NCBI RefSeq assembly: GCF_002374855.1
Contig: NZ_NWVC01000001.1
Coordinates: 1-64,000 of the forward strand
Source: Sphingomonas adhaesiva
GTDB lineage: Bacteria; Pseudomonadota; Alphaproteobacteria; Sphingomonadales; Sphingomonadaceae
Direction: 5' to 3'
DNA: 64,000 bases
In this document: one piece after another, positions 16,646 through 25,260 of the stretch
How positions within the stretch are numbered: the stretch's first letter is position 1
How the letters are laid out: every line of letters begins with the position of its first letter
The notes under the pieces: generated by a model
What the model saw: the letters and a program-made list of their open reading frames with translations, nothing else
Database searches by the model: none
What the model was told of the DNA's origin: nothing
Translations under genes and position numbers: made by a program

Positions 16646-17833
16646 TCAGCCCAGCGTGGCGGCGATCCGGTCGGCGAGCCGTGCCGCCACTTGGTTCTTG
16701 GGGAGCAATTCCCAGCTTTCGACGCCATCGGCGGTGACGACGTGGACAGTATTGGCGTCGCCGCCCATCACGTCGCCCGATACGTCGTTGGCGACGATCC
16801 AGTCGGCGCCCTTGCGCGCGCGCTTGGCAGTCGCGTGCGCGACGATCTGTTCGGTTTCCGCCGCGAAGCCGATCAGCAGCGCGGGGCGCCGCGGGCTGCG
16901 TGCCAGCGTGGCGAGGATGTCGACATTCTCGACCAGCCGCAGCGGCGCGGGCGGTTCGCCGGGACGCTTCTTGATCTTCTGCCCGGCGGCATCCTCCGCG
17001 CGCCAGTCGGCGACCGCGGCGACCATCACCGCCGCATCGGCGGGCAGCGCGGCGGCGACCGCATTCGCCATGTCCTGCGCCGATTCGACGTCGATGCGAT
17101 CGACCCCGGCGGGGGTGGGGAGCAGGACCGGCCCGGCGACGAGCGAGACGCGCGCGCCCAGCGCCGCCAGCGCGCCGGCGATGGCGAACCCCTGTTTCCC
17201 CGACGAGCGGTTGGCGATGTAGCGCACGGGGTCGATCGGCTCGTGCGTAGGGCCGGCGGTGACCAGGATATGACGCCCCGACAGTGGCTTGGCGACACTT
17301 CCTGCCAGCACCTGCTCGATGCGTGCGACGATGACGTCGGGTTCGGGGAGGCGGCCGGGGCCGAACTCGCCACAGGCCATCGCCCCTTCATCCGGCTCCA
17401 TCACGGTCACGCCGTCGGCACGCAGCTGTTCGACGTTGCGGCGGGTGGCGGGGTGCTGCCACATCCGCACGTTCATCGCCGGCGCCGCCAGCACCGGCTT
17501 GTCGGTGGCGAGCAGCAAGGTGGTGGCCAGATCGTTCGCCAGCCCGCCGGCCATGCGCGCCAGCAGGTCCGCGGTGGCGGGCGCGATGACGACCAGATCG
17601 GCTTGGCGACTGAGCTGGATATGCCCCATCTCCGCCTCGTCCTTCAGATCCCAAAGGGTGGTGAAGACCTGATCCTCGCTGAGCGCGGCGAGCGTCATCG
17701 GGGTGACGAAATGGCTGCCGCCCTCGGTCAGGACGCAGCGTACGGCATGGCCGCGGCGGCGCAGCGTGCGGACGATCTCGCACGATTTGTACGCGGCGAT
17801 GCCGCCGCCGACGATCAGGAGGATGCGGCTCAT
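16646..17833 (-). CDS. coaBC: Bifunctional phosphopantothenoylcysteine decarboxylase/phosphopantothenate--cysteine ligase
   Basis: Carries out two successive steps of coenzyme A synthesis. The 395 residues split into an N-terminal flavoprotein CoaC domain (ILLIVGGGIAAYKSCEIVRTLRRRG, then VIAPATADLLARMAGGLANDL and the APAMNVRMWQHPAT segment with the catalytic Asn/Met) and a C-terminal CoaB ligase domain (ILVTAGPTHEPIDPVRYIANRSSGKQG, AAVADWR, KIKK). Start ATG 17833 follows a 4-bp overlap with the membrane protein gene upstream. The frame continues open to 18847, but that extension runs antisense-like through the membrane gene and is not part of this protein. Confidence 0.97.
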   Translation of the reverse strand: MSRILLIVGGGIAAYKSCEIVRTLRRRGHAVRCVLTEGGSHFVTPMTLAALSEDQVFTTLWDLKDEAEMGHIQLSRQADLVVIAPATADLLARMAGGLANDLATTLLLATDKPVLAAPAMNVRMWQHPATRRNVEQLRADGVTVMEPDEGAMACGEFGPGRLPEPDVIVARIEQVLAGSVAKPLSGRHILVTAGPTHEPIDPVRYIANRSSGKQGFAIAGALAALGARVSLVAGPVLLPTPAGVDRIDVESAQDMANAVAAALPADAAVMVAAVADWRAEDAAGQKIKKRPGEPPAPLRLVENVDILATLARSPRRPALLIGFAAETEQIVAHATAKRARKGADWIVANDVSGDVMGGDANTVHVVTADGVESWELLPKNQVAARLADRIAATLG

Positions 17834-18861
17834 CGCGGGAACCTTGTCACGGTGAAGCGGCGTCTGTCGAGCGCGCCGCGGTAGAGATCCGCCACCGCAT
17901 CGGGCGCGAGCGCGAGGCCGGGCGCGACGAGCAGCGTCGCCAGTGTCGCGGTGCCCGCGCCGAACACGCCGTCGCACGCCACGCCCGCCGCCAGGATCGC
18001 CAGCACACGCAGCCCCAGCGGTCGCGACAGCGCACCCCAGCCGAGCGCGGCGAGCAGCAGCAGCGGCGCGGCGAGCGCGGCGGGGACGCCCGGCAGCGCG
18101 GCGGCGATCAGCCGCGCGGCGCCGCCGATGTGCAGCGAGGCCCATTCCTCCGACAGCGGCAGGCCGAGCCGCACCAGCGCGAACAGATGCGCGCCCAGCA
18201 CGGCCAGCGCCAGCACCCCGGCCGCGGCCCAGCCCGCCGCCTCGCGCCGCGACCCGTCGAACAGCGCGATGAACGCGAGGATCCCGCTGGCGAGGATCGC
18301 AGCGGGATCGACGATCGCCGCCAGCGCGCCCAGCGCAGCGGCGCCGACCCAGCGATCGTTGCGCCGCACCAGCACTGCGAGCGCGACCAGCAGCGCGGCC
18401 CAGCCGGCGTGCGGCGAATCGGCCCACAGCAACGCGCCGGCGATCGCGCCGAGGGCGAGCAGCGCGATCGCCAGCGCCTGCGCGCCCCCGCGCGCGAACA
18501 GCGGGACGAGGCGCAACATGCCGATCCACAGCCATCCGGTCAGCGTCGCCGCCAGCAGCAGCATCGTCGTCCAGCCGGGCAGCGTCGAATCGACCACCGC
18601 GAGCGCGGGCGGGAACAGCCCCATCGGGCGCGCGGCCGGATCGGCGCGCAACAGGTCGGACAGCCCGTCGTAGAAACCGCTGCCGTAGCGCATCCCCGAC
18701 AGCAGCGCGGCATAGAGCGGCTCGCCCGCCGCATCGTCGCGCGGGGCGGCGATGGCGGCCAGCAGCAGCATCACAAGCAACGCCAGCAGCGCCCAGCGCC
18801 GCTGGCGCGCGGGCAGCGCGGCCAGCCGCGTCGCTCCCGCCTGCCACAGGGGCGCCGTCAC
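17830..18861 (-). CDS. Multi-pass membrane protein of unknown function
   Basis: A 343-residue, Ala/Leu-rich integral membrane protein with about 8-9 hydrophobic helices, started at GTG 18861 (MTAPLWQAGATRLAAL). A first helix (WALLALLVMLLLAAIA) is followed by a periplasmic loop with GEPLYAALLSGMRYGSGFYDGLSDLLR, reminiscent of the first loop of dolichyl-phosphate-mannose (PMT/GT-C) type transferases, though I see no firm signature. It overlaps coaBC by 4 bp and begins 14 bp after ubiB, so it is co-transcribed with them. Function unknown. Confidence 0.7.
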   Translation of the reverse strand: MTAPLWQAGATRLAALPARQRRWALLALLVMLLLAAIAAPRDDAAGEPLYAALLSGMRYGSGFYDGLSDLLRADPAARPMGLFPPALAVVDSTLPGWTTMLLLAATLTGWLWIGMLRLVPLFARGGAQALAIALLALGAIAGALLWADSPHAGWAALLVALAVLVRRNDRWVGAAALGALAAIVDPAAILASGILAFIALFDGSRREAAGWAAAGVLALAVLGAHLFALVRLGLPLSEEWASLHIGGAARLIAAALPGVPAALAAPLLLLAALGWGALSRPLGLRVLAILAAGVACDGVFGAGTATLATLLVAPGLALAPDAVADLYRGALDRRRFTVTRFPR

Positions 18862-18874
18862 GCCGCCCGGCCCG

Positions 18875-20413
18875 TTACCGCCAGAGCGCGGCGAGCGCGC
18901 CGGCGACGCCCGCGGCCACCCCCAGCATCCCGACGAGGGCATAGCGCCAGCCGCCGCCGACGCGGACGACCTGGATATCGCGCAGCGGCGGGGCGGGCGG
19001 CGCGCCGCCGGGGGCGGGGAAGCGCGCCTCGATCCGGCGGACCAGTTCGGGCAGGCGCGCGAGCGTGCGCATGTCGGTGACCAGCCGGTCGGCGATCGCC
19101 GCCTCCGGCCCCAGTTCGGTGCGGATCCAGTCCTCCACCAGCGGCGCGGCGGTGACCCACAGGTTGATGTCGGGATCGAGCGCGGTCGCGACGCCCTCCA
19201 CCATCACCATCGTCTTTTGCAGCAGCAGCAGGTGCGGCTGCGTCACCATGTCGAAATCGCGGGTGATGCCGAACAGCCCGTCCAGCATCATGCCGATCGA
19301 CATGTCCTTCACGGGAAGGCCGCGCATCGGCTCCCCGACGGCCCGCAGCGCGGTGGCGAATTCCTCCACGCTGTGGTGCGCGGGGACATATTGCGCCTCG
19401 AAATGGATTTCGGCGACGCGGCGATAGTCGCCGGTGATGAGGCCGTAGAGGATTTCCGCCAGCCACACCCGCGCGCGCCGGTCGATCCGCCCCATGATGC
19501 CGAAATCGATTGCGGCGACGCGGTTGCCCGGCAGCGCGAACAGATTGCCCTGGTGCATGTCGGCGTGGAAGAAGCCGTCGGCGATCGCCTGCCGCAGGAA
19601 GGCGTGGACCAGCGTCTGGGCGAGCGCGGGCAGATCGTAGCCGGCGGCGACCAGCGCCGCACGGTTCGACAGCTTGATCCCGTCGATCCATTCGATCGTC
19701 AGCACGCGGCCCGTGGTACGCGCCCAGTCGACCGCGGGGACGACGAAGTCCGGCTCCGACGTCATCGTCTCGGCCAGTTCGGACGCGGACGCGGCCTCGC
19801 GCGTGAAGTTCAGCTCGCGCGCGGTCCAGCGCTTGAACGTTTCGATGACCAGCCGCGGCTGGAGGCGCGCGATCTCGCCGCCCATCGGTTCGACCTGCGC
19901 CGCGGCCCATTCGTAGGTGGCGATGGCGCGCGCGAAATCATCCTCGACGCCGGGGCGCAGCACCTTGACCGCGACCTGCCGGCCGTCGGTGGTGATCGCG
20001 CGGTGGACCTGTGCGATCGAGGCGGCGCCGACCGGCTCCTCCTCGATCTGCGCGAAAAGCGTGTCGAGCGGGCGGCCGAAGCTTTGCTGCATCACCGCGC
20101 GGATCGCCGCGAACGGGACCGGCGGCACCGCATCCTGCAACCGCAGCAGGTCGCTGGCCGCCGCCTCGCCGACGATATCGGGGCGGGTGGCGAGCGTCTG
20201 GCCCAGCTTGATCGCGGCCGGGCCGAGCGCCTCGAACGCATCGGCGTAGCGCGGCACGTCGGGAACGCGCGCGCCCAGCCGCGCCAGCCGCAGCAGCCGG
20301 CGCAGGTTGGCGGGCGTGTGCGGATCGCGCTCGATCCCGCGCAGCGCGCCGTGGCGCGCCAGCGTACGGCCCCATTTCAGGAGCCGCCAGGTGTGGACGA
20401 TCGGGGAGGTCAA
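18875..20413 (-). CDS. ubiB: Ubiquinone biosynthesis accessory kinase-like protein UbiB
   Basis: An atypical (ADCK/ABC1) kinase-fold protein needed for ubiquinone synthesis. Of 512 residues, the N-terminal half has GPAAIKLGQTLATRPDIV, the KxGQ signature. It continues with EEEPVGAASIAQVHRA (Ala-rich loop in place of the P-loop), VAVKVLRPG (Lys), ADMHQGNLFALPGNRVAAIDFGIMG (catalytic HxxN and DFG), and ends with two hydrophobic helices (YALVGMLGVAAGVAGALAAL). The start appears to be TTG 20413, overlapping the ubiE stop by 4 bp (TTGA); no ATG/GTG gives an intact N-terminus. Confidence 0.93.
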   Translation of the reverse strand: MTSPIVHTWRLLKWGRTLARHGALRGIERDPHTPANLRRLLRLARLGARVPDVPRYADAFEALGPAAIKLGQTLATRPDIVGEAAASDLLRLQDAVPPVPFAAIRAVMQQSFGRPLDTLFAQIEEEPVGAASIAQVHRAITTDGRQVAVKVLRPGVEDDFARAIATYEWAAAQVEPMGGEIARLQPRLVIETFKRWTARELNFTREAASASELAETMTSEPDFVVPAVDWARTTGRVLTIEWIDGIKLSNRAALVAAGYDLPALAQTLVHAFLRQAIADGFFHADMHQGNLFALPGNRVAAIDFGIMGRIDRRARVWLAEILYGLITGDYRRVAEIHFEAQYVPAHHSVEEFATALRAVGEPMRGLPVKDMSIGMMLDGLFGITRDFDMVTQPHLLLLQKTMVMVEGVATALDPDINLWVTAAPLVEDWIRTELGPEAAIADRLVTDMRTLARLPELVRRIEARFPAPGGAPPAPPLRDIQVVRVGGGWRYALVGMLGVAAGVAGALAALWR

Positions 20414-21141
20414 ATCTTCCAGCCGCTGTGGATCGCGACCAGCCCGCCCAGCATCGGTTCGACGCGCGTCTGCACGAAGCCGGCATCCTCGATCATCCGC
20501 TTGAACGTCGGCATGTCGGGGAAGCGGCGGATCGATTCGACCAGGTAGCGATAGCTGTCGGCATCCTGCGCCAGCAGCTGCCCCAGCTTCGGGACCAGCC
20601 GATGCGAATAGGCGTCGTACACCTCCGCGAAGCCGGGCCATAGCGTGGTGGAGAATTCGAGGCAGAAGAACCGCCCGCCGCGCCGCAGCACGCGATGCGC
20701 CTCACGCAGGGCGGCGGGAATGTCGGTCACGTTGCGGATGCCGAACGCGATCGTATAGGCATCGAAGAACCGGTCGGGGAAGGTCAGCACCTCGGCATTC
20801 GCCTCGGTCCACACCAACCCATCGATGCCGCGCTGCTGCGCGCGGCCGATGCCGACCTCCAGCATCTCCGGGTTGATGTCCGCGACCGTTACCGATGCGC
20901 CGCCCGCCGCCAGCCGGAACGCGATGTCGCCGGTGCCGCCGGCCATGTCGAGGATCTGTTCGCCCTCGCGCGGCTTCACGCGGCGGACGAACCGGTCCTT
21001 CCACAATCGGTGCATCCCGCCCGACATGGCATCGTTCATCACATCGTAGCGGCTGGCCACGCTGGAAAAGACACCGCGCACGCGCGCGGTCTTTTCCGTG
21101 GGGGAGACATCTTCGTAACCGAAGGAGACAGTATCGCTCAT
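20410..21141 (-). CDS. ubiE: Ubiquinone/menaquinone C-methyltransferase UbiE
   Basis: SAM-dependent methyltransferase of ubiquinone synthesis, methylating the benzoquinol ring. The 243 residues show the family start (SFGYEDVSPTEKTARVRGVFSSVASRYDVMNDAMS), the SAM-binding motif ILDMAGGTGDIAFRLA, and the late motifs FDAYTIAFGIRNVTDIPAALREAHRVL and GGRFFCLEFS. It leads the minus-strand run ubiE-ubiB and is divergent from mutM, 46 bp away. Confidence 0.97.
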   Translation of the reverse strand: MSDTVSFGYEDVSPTEKTARVRGVFSSVASRYDVMNDAMSGGMHRLWKDRFVRRVKPREGEQILDMAGGTGDIAFRLAAGGASVTVADINPEMLEVGIGRAQQRGIDGLVWTEANAEVLTFPDRFFDAYTIAFGIRNVTDIPAALREAHRVLRRGGRFFCLEFSTTLWPGFAEVYDAYSHRLVPKLGQLLAQDADSYRYLVESIRRFPDMPTFKRMIEDAGFVQTRVEPMLGGLVAIHSGWKI

Positions 21142-21187
21142 GACCGGTGCTCTAGCGAGGCGCGGGCCGAGCGGCTAGGGGGCGGGG

Positions 21188-22003
21188 ATGCCGGAATTGC
21201 CAGAGGTGGAAACGACCGTGCGCGGGCTGGCCCCCGTGCTCGACGGTCAGGTGCTGACGCTGGTCGAGCCGCGACGCGGCGACCTGCGCCGGGCGTTCCC
21301 CGCGGACCTGCGCCAGCGGTTGACGGGTGCGCGCGTCACCGCGCTGTCGCGGCGCGCCAAATACGGGCTGATCGCGACCGATCGCGACGATACGATGATC
21401 TTCCATCTGGGCATGTCGGGGCGCTGGCGCGTCGACCCGGGCGAGATCCTGCCGCACGACCATCTGCTGATCGAAACGGCCGCAGGGCGACGGCTGGCGC
21501 TGAACGATCCGCGGCGGTTCGGATCGGTGGACCTGTGGCCGACCGCGCAGCTGGCCGGCTTTCCCGCCTTCGCCGCGCTGGGGCCGGAACCGCTGGGCGC
21601 GGACTTCACCGCCGCGCATCTGGTGCGGGTGCTGGCGGGCAAGAGGGTGTCGATCAAGCTGGCGCTGCTGGACCAGCGGATCGTCGCGGGGCTGGGCAAT
21701 ATCTACGTCTGCGAGGCGCTGTACCATGCGCGAATCGCGCCGCAGCGCGCCGCCGGGGAGATTTCGCGCGCGCGGCTGGAACGGCTGGTCGCCGCGGTGC
21801 GCGACGTCCTGCTGTCCGCGATCGAGGCGGGCGGATCGAGCCTGCGCGACTATGCCCGGCCCGACGGCGAACTGGGCTATTTCTCCAAGCAGTTCGCGGT
21901 CTACGGGCGGGAAGGCCAGCCGTGCGGATGCGGCGGCACGGTGGCGCGTTATGCCGAGGGCGGGCGCTCCACCTTCTGGTGCCCGGCGTGCCAGAAGCGT
22001 TGA
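21188..22003 (+). CDS. mutM: Formamidopyrimidine-DNA glycosylase
   Basis: Base-excision repair enzyme removing 8-oxoguanine and formamidopyrimidines. The 271 residues begin [14 protein letters not shown], with Pro2 as catalytic nucleophile and Glu3 next to it. The later [23 protein letters not shown] segment and the C-terminal zinc finger (CGCGG...FWCPACQ) are complete. The start ATG 21188 is fixed by the need for Pro at residue 2. rpsT follows after about 100 bp, and dnaA after that, an arrangement common in alphaproteobacteria. Confidence 0.97.
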   Translation: MPELPEVETTVRGLAPVLDGQVLTLVEPRRGDLRRAFPADLRQRLTGARVTALSRRAKYGLIATDRDDTMIFHLGMSGRWRVDPGEILPHDHLLIETAAGRRLALNDPRRFGSVDLWPTAQLAGFPAFAALGPEPLGADFTAAHLVRVLAGKRVSIKLALLDQRIVAGLGNIYVCEALYHARIAPQRAAGEISRARLERLVAAVRDVLLSAIEAGGSSLRDYARPDGELGYFSKQFAVYGREGQPCGCGGTVARYAEGGRSTFWCPACQKR

Positions 22004-22100
22004 CGCGCGACGCCAGTCTCGCTATGGGCGGCGCCTTCGAGGGCCAACGGGTCATCCGCTGCGCCCCTTTTCATCGTTTCGAACAGATCAGAGGACGTTC

Positions 22101-22364
22101 ATGGCGAATACGCCGCAAGCCAAGAAGCGCATCCGTCGCAACGAGCGTCGGGCCGAAATCAACGGTATCCGTGTCGGCCGTATCCGCACCTTCGTGAAGA
22201 AGGTCGAAGCGGCGCTGGCGTCGGGTGACAAGGCGGCGGCGGCGAGCGCGCTGCAGGCGGCCCAGCCGGAGCTGGCGCGCGGCGTGGCCAAGGGCGTGCT
22301 TCACAAGAACACCGCCTCGCGCAAGTTCGCGCGGCTGACCAAGCGCCTGTCCGCGCTGGCCTGA
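22101..22364 (+). CDS. rpsT: 30S ribosomal protein S20
   Basis: An 87-residue basic protein that binds 16S rRNA. It begins [21 protein letters not shown] and ends [25 protein letters not shown], both diagnostic of bS20. Start ATG 22101 is preceded by an AGAGGACG ribosome binding site. A strong intrinsic terminator follows at 22389-22420, so it is probably its own transcript or ends the mutM one. Confidence 0.97.
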   Translation: MANTPQAKKRIRRNERRAEINGIRVGRIRTFVKKVEAALASGDKAAAASALQAAQPELARGVAKGVLHKNTASRKFARLTKRLSALA

Positions 22365-22388
22365 TCCGTCGTTACTGACGGTGGAAAA

Positions 22389-22420
22389 CGCCCGCCGGGT
22401 TCGTCCCGGCGGGCGTTTTT
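22389..22420 (+). terminator. Intrinsic terminator after rpsT
   Basis: A perfect 11-bp stem CGCCCGCCGGG / CCCGGCGGGCG with a 5-nt loop is followed by TTTTT. Confidence 0.96.
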
Positions 22421-22813
22421 GCGTGTGTGCCATGTGGCCATCGGGGACGCGTCGGATGGTGTTCGGCGGAACAAAATGGGACCTGTTGGAAAGCATTGGA
22501 AATCCCGCGATTCGCGATTGGGGATGATCGGGCGGCAGCGATATTATGTCGATAAAACAGGTGCTTATAAGAAATTCGACGCATTTGTGCGGCTGATGGC
22601 GAGTCAATGCGCTTTATTTCGTTTTTGTGTCCGCCAGCGGGCTTGATCGACTCATGCCGCTGTTCCTAATCCTGTGCTCCCGACGACGACCGTCGTTCCG
22701 GGAACAGGGTAACGTCTGATGACGACCGCGATGCATTCGCGGGCCGGGGGAAGATTGTTTTGTCGACGTGGCACGACGCAGGCAGGGGGCTTGCGCCGGC
22801 GGGAGAGTAATGC
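22421..22813 (+). other. 393-bp non-coding region upstream of dnaA
   Basis: No convincing gene is seen. The middle (about 22520-22625) is clearly AT-richer than its surroundings, with GATATTATG, GATAAAAC and GCTTATAAG stretches. Near 22660-22707 a short inverted repeat (CTGTTCC / GGAACAG) encloses a CGACG/CGTCG core. No good match to the DnaA box TTATNCACA was found, so this is probably the dnaA promoter region, not an origin. Confidence 0.5.
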
Positions 22814-24232
22814 GTGGCGTCAGGGCGGGATCAGGGTGGCGGGACGAGCGCCGTGGCACAGGCATGGGCCTGTGTCCGCGCGAACCTGCGCCTGTCCGCC
22901 GGTGCGCGGCTGTTCGACCAGTGGCTGGCGCCGATCGCGCTGGTCGATGGCGAGGACGTCCAGGACATCCGCCTGACGCTGCCGTCCGCGTTCATGACCA
23001 CCTGGGTCAAGAGCCACTATGCCGACCGGCTGCTCCACGAATTCCGCGCCGTCCTGCCGGGCGTGCGCAGCGTCGAGATCGATACCGCGCCGCGCGTCGC
23101 GCCGGTACAGGTGATCGCGGCGCCGGTGGTGGAGGCTGCCCCGGCCCCGGCTGTCGTGGCGCCAGTCGCCGCCCCGATCGCGTCGCAGGACGGCGGCGAG
23201 GCGGCCGAGCGCCCCGCGCTGGACCCACGGCTGACGTTCGACCGGTTCGTCGTCGATCCGTCGAACATGGTCGCGCTGAACGCCGCACGCGCGCTGGCAC
23301 AGCCCGGGCCGGTACGGTTCAGCCCGCTGTTCCTCCATGGCGGCACCGGGCAGGGCAAGACCCACCTGATGAACGCGATCGCGCATGATTTCCTGGCATC
23401 GCACCCGAACGCGCGGGTGATGCTGATGTCGGCGGAGCGGTTCATGTTCGAATTCGTCGCGGCGATGCGCGCGCGCGACACGTTCGCGTTCAAGGCGCGG
23501 CTGCGCAGCTGCGACCTGCTGCTGATCGACGACCTGCAGTTCATCGCCGGCAAGGACGCGACGCAGGAAGAGTTCTTCCACACCGTCAACGAGATCATGG
23601 CGGCGGGCAAGCGGCTGGTGATCGCCGCCGATCGCGCGCCACAGGCGCTGGACGGGGTCGAGCCGCGCATCCTGGGCCGGCTGTCGGCGGGGCTGGTGGC
23701 GGATATCCGTCCGTCCTCGCCCGAGCTGCGCCATGCGGTGCTGATGCGCCGCATCGCGGACATGCCCGACGTGAAGGTGCCGGGCGAGGTGATCGAGATG
23801 CTGGCATCGCGCATCACCAGCAGCATCCGAGAGCTGGAAGGCGCGCTGACCCGCGTCACCGCCTATGCCATGCTGACCGGCGAGACGATCGACATGGCGT
23901 TCGCGCAGGCGACGCTGGGCGACATGCTGCGCGGCGCGCAGCGGCGCGTGACGATCGACCAGATCCAGAAGGCGGTCGCCGACCATTTCGAGATGAAGCC
24001 GCTGGACCTGGTCTCGGCCCGCCGCGCCCGTGCCGTCGCCCGCCCGCGGCAGATCGCGATGTATCTGGCCAAGCGGCTGACCACCCGCTCGCTGCCCGAG
24101 ATCGGCCGCAAGTTCGGCGGGCGCGACCATTCGACGGTGATCCATGCGGTGCGCCGTATCGAGGAACTGCGCGACACCGATCGCGACGTCGACGGCGCGG
24201 TCCGTGTTCTGCTGGGCCAGCTGGAAGGCTGA
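22814..24232 (+). CDS. dnaA: Chromosomal replication initiator protein DnaA
   Basis: AAA+ ATPase that opens the origin. Of 472 residues, domain I is short (WACVRANLRLSAGARLFDQWLAP), and an Ala/Val-rich domain II linker spans about 92-125. Domain III has the Walker A (HGGTGQGKTH, about 175-184), Walker B LLLIDDLQF and sensor regions. Domain IV ends with the DnaA signature GGRDHSTVIHAVRRIE near 440. GTG 22814 has a good GGGAGAG ribosome binding site 7 nt ahead; GTG 22853 (VAQAWACVRAN) is an in-frame alternative that matches the usual N-terminus. Convergent with the PspC-like gene. Confidence 0.96.
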   Translation: MASGRDQGGGTSAVAQAWACVRANLRLSAGARLFDQWLAPIALVDGEDVQDIRLTLPSAFMTTWVKSHYADRLLHEFRAVLPGVRSVEIDTAPRVAPVQVIAAPVVEAAPAPAVVAPVAAPIASQDGGEAAERPALDPRLTFDRFVVDPSNMVALNAARALAQPGPVRFSPLFLHGGTGQGKTHLMNAIAHDFLASHPNARVMLMSAERFMFEFVAAMRARDTFAFKARLRSCDLLLIDDLQFIAGKDATQEEFFHTVNEIMAAGKRLVIAADRAPQALDGVEPRILGRLSAGLVADIRPSSPELRHAVLMRRIADMPDVKVPGEVIEMLASRITSSIRELEGALTRVTAYAMLTGETIDMAFAQATLGDMLRGAQRRVTIDQIQKAVADHFEMKPLDLVSARRARAVARPRQIAMYLAKRLTTRSLPEIGRKFGGRDHSTVIHAVRRIEELRDTDRDVDGAVRVLLGQLEG

Positions 24233-24247
24233 CCCGGCCTGCGGCGG

Positions 24248-24538
24248 CTAGGCCGCCTGGCGATATTTCGGCGCCGGCAGCGGCGCGTGATCGACGACGG
24301 GCGCGGAGGTGGACGCCTCGACAGCGTGCCCGCGGCGCCGCGACGGGACGATCAGGCGGCTGACCAGCACCAGCAGCCCGAGCGCGGCATAGGCCATCAG
24401 CACATGTTCGAGATCGAACAGCAGCGCGATCGCGAAGCCGATGCGCAGCCATAGCGGATCGAAGCCGAAATCCTCCCCCAGCGCGGCACACACGCCGAAC
24501 AGATGATCCTTGGGGGCAGGGTGGGTGGTGGCGGTCAT
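24248..24538 (-). CDS. PspC-domain membrane protein
   Basis: A 96-residue protein with a PspC-like domain: DHLFGVCAALGEDFGFDPLWLRIGFAIALLF, then a membrane segment (VLMAYAALGLLVLVSRLIV). PspC proteins sense envelope stress in enterobacteria. Here no pspA/B or F gene is nearby, and the C-terminal 30 residues are polar. It begins at ATG 24538. Confidence 0.8.
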   Translation of the reverse strand: MTATTHPAPKDHLFGVCAALGEDFGFDPLWLRIGFAIALLFDLEHVLMAYAALGLLVLVSRLIVPSRRRGHAVEASTSAPVVDHAPLPAPKYRQAA

Positions 24539-24712
24539 GATGGCGAACTCCGTTGCTGAGCGTCGCTAAGCAGGCGGCGTGCCAATTTCGTTAAGTGACG
24601 GAATTACCTTGCGTTGTCCCGGACGGGCGGGAGATGGCGGGTCGCCGATCGGCGCAACTCGCCAGATGTTGGCGAGCCGCGCGGCGCTTTCCGCCGAACC
24701 GGCCGGGACCGC

Positions 24713-25255
24713 TCAGCCGAACGGCGGGATGATATCCGCGCCATGGCGGGTCGTCTTGTCATAGGCGGCGTCATGCTCGCCGATCCGGCGTAGCACGGCC
24801 ATGCCGGCGTCGTTGATCCGATCGCAACCGGCGGCATTCATTACCGCGACCACCTCACCGCGATGGTCCCACGCGTAGCGGACGTGACCGTCCTCATGCG
24901 CGAGCAGCGTCGCGCGGAACCGGTCGAATTGCGCGCGAACGCCGGCGGGCACGTCAGGGTCGGAAAGGCGCGGCACGGTGACGACGGCGGAGAACGTGAT
25001 CGCGTCCAGCGTGGTCGTGCAGGTGCCCGCCGCATCACGCCGCCAGCGCCAGTTGATGTTCCAGCGCGTCAGGCCATCGACTCGCTGGTGGTCATTCGGA
25101 TCGGTCGGCCGCGCGGCGTCGATCGAGTGGCGGATCGCCGCGACGCTGCGGCCGCTGACGGGATAATCCTCGATCCGCACATTGGGGATGCCCGCGAACG
25201 GCGTGGTCGCGCCTTGCAACGCGAGGAGAGTAGCGGCGGTGATGGCGGTCCGCAT
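24713..25255 (-). CDS. DUF922-type exported putative zinc protease
   Basis: A 180-residue exported protein with an N-terminal signal (MRTAITAATLLALQGATTPFA). It contains YPVSGRSVAAIRHSI near the start and LLAHEDGHVRYAWDH, an HExxH zinc motif, in the C-terminal half. The WNINWRWRRDAAGTCTTT beta segment before it is typical of the DUF922 family of predicted Zn-proteases. Start ATG 25255 follows the trpS stop (25261) at once, so it is the last gene of the secB-murJ-trpS run. The substrate is unknown. Confidence 0.75.
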   Translation of the reverse strand: MRTAITAATLLALQGATTPFAGIPNVRIEDYPVSGRSVAAIRHSIDAARPTDPNDHQRVDGLTRWNINWRWRRDAAGTCTTTLDAITFSAVVTVPRLSDPDVPAGVRAQFDRFRATLLAHEDGHVRYAWDHRGEVVAVMNAAGCDRINDAGMAVLRRIGEHDAAYDKTTRHGADIIPPFG

Positions 25256-25260
25256 GGATC

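Noticed and set aside
15821..17884. Long plus-strand frame of 687 codons across dut, VOC and coaBC.
   Set aside because: It is the antisense shadow of three recognised genes in GC-rich DNA and has no domain.
16646..18847. Possible fusion protein extending coaBC by 338 residues.
   Set aside because: The extension is an out-of-frame reading of the membrane protein gene at 17830-18861; coaBC starts at 17833 as in the family.
22421..22813. Origin of replication (oriC) beside dnaA.
   Set aside because: No clear cluster of TTATNCACA-type boxes was seen; in many alphaproteobacteria the origin is not beside dnaA.
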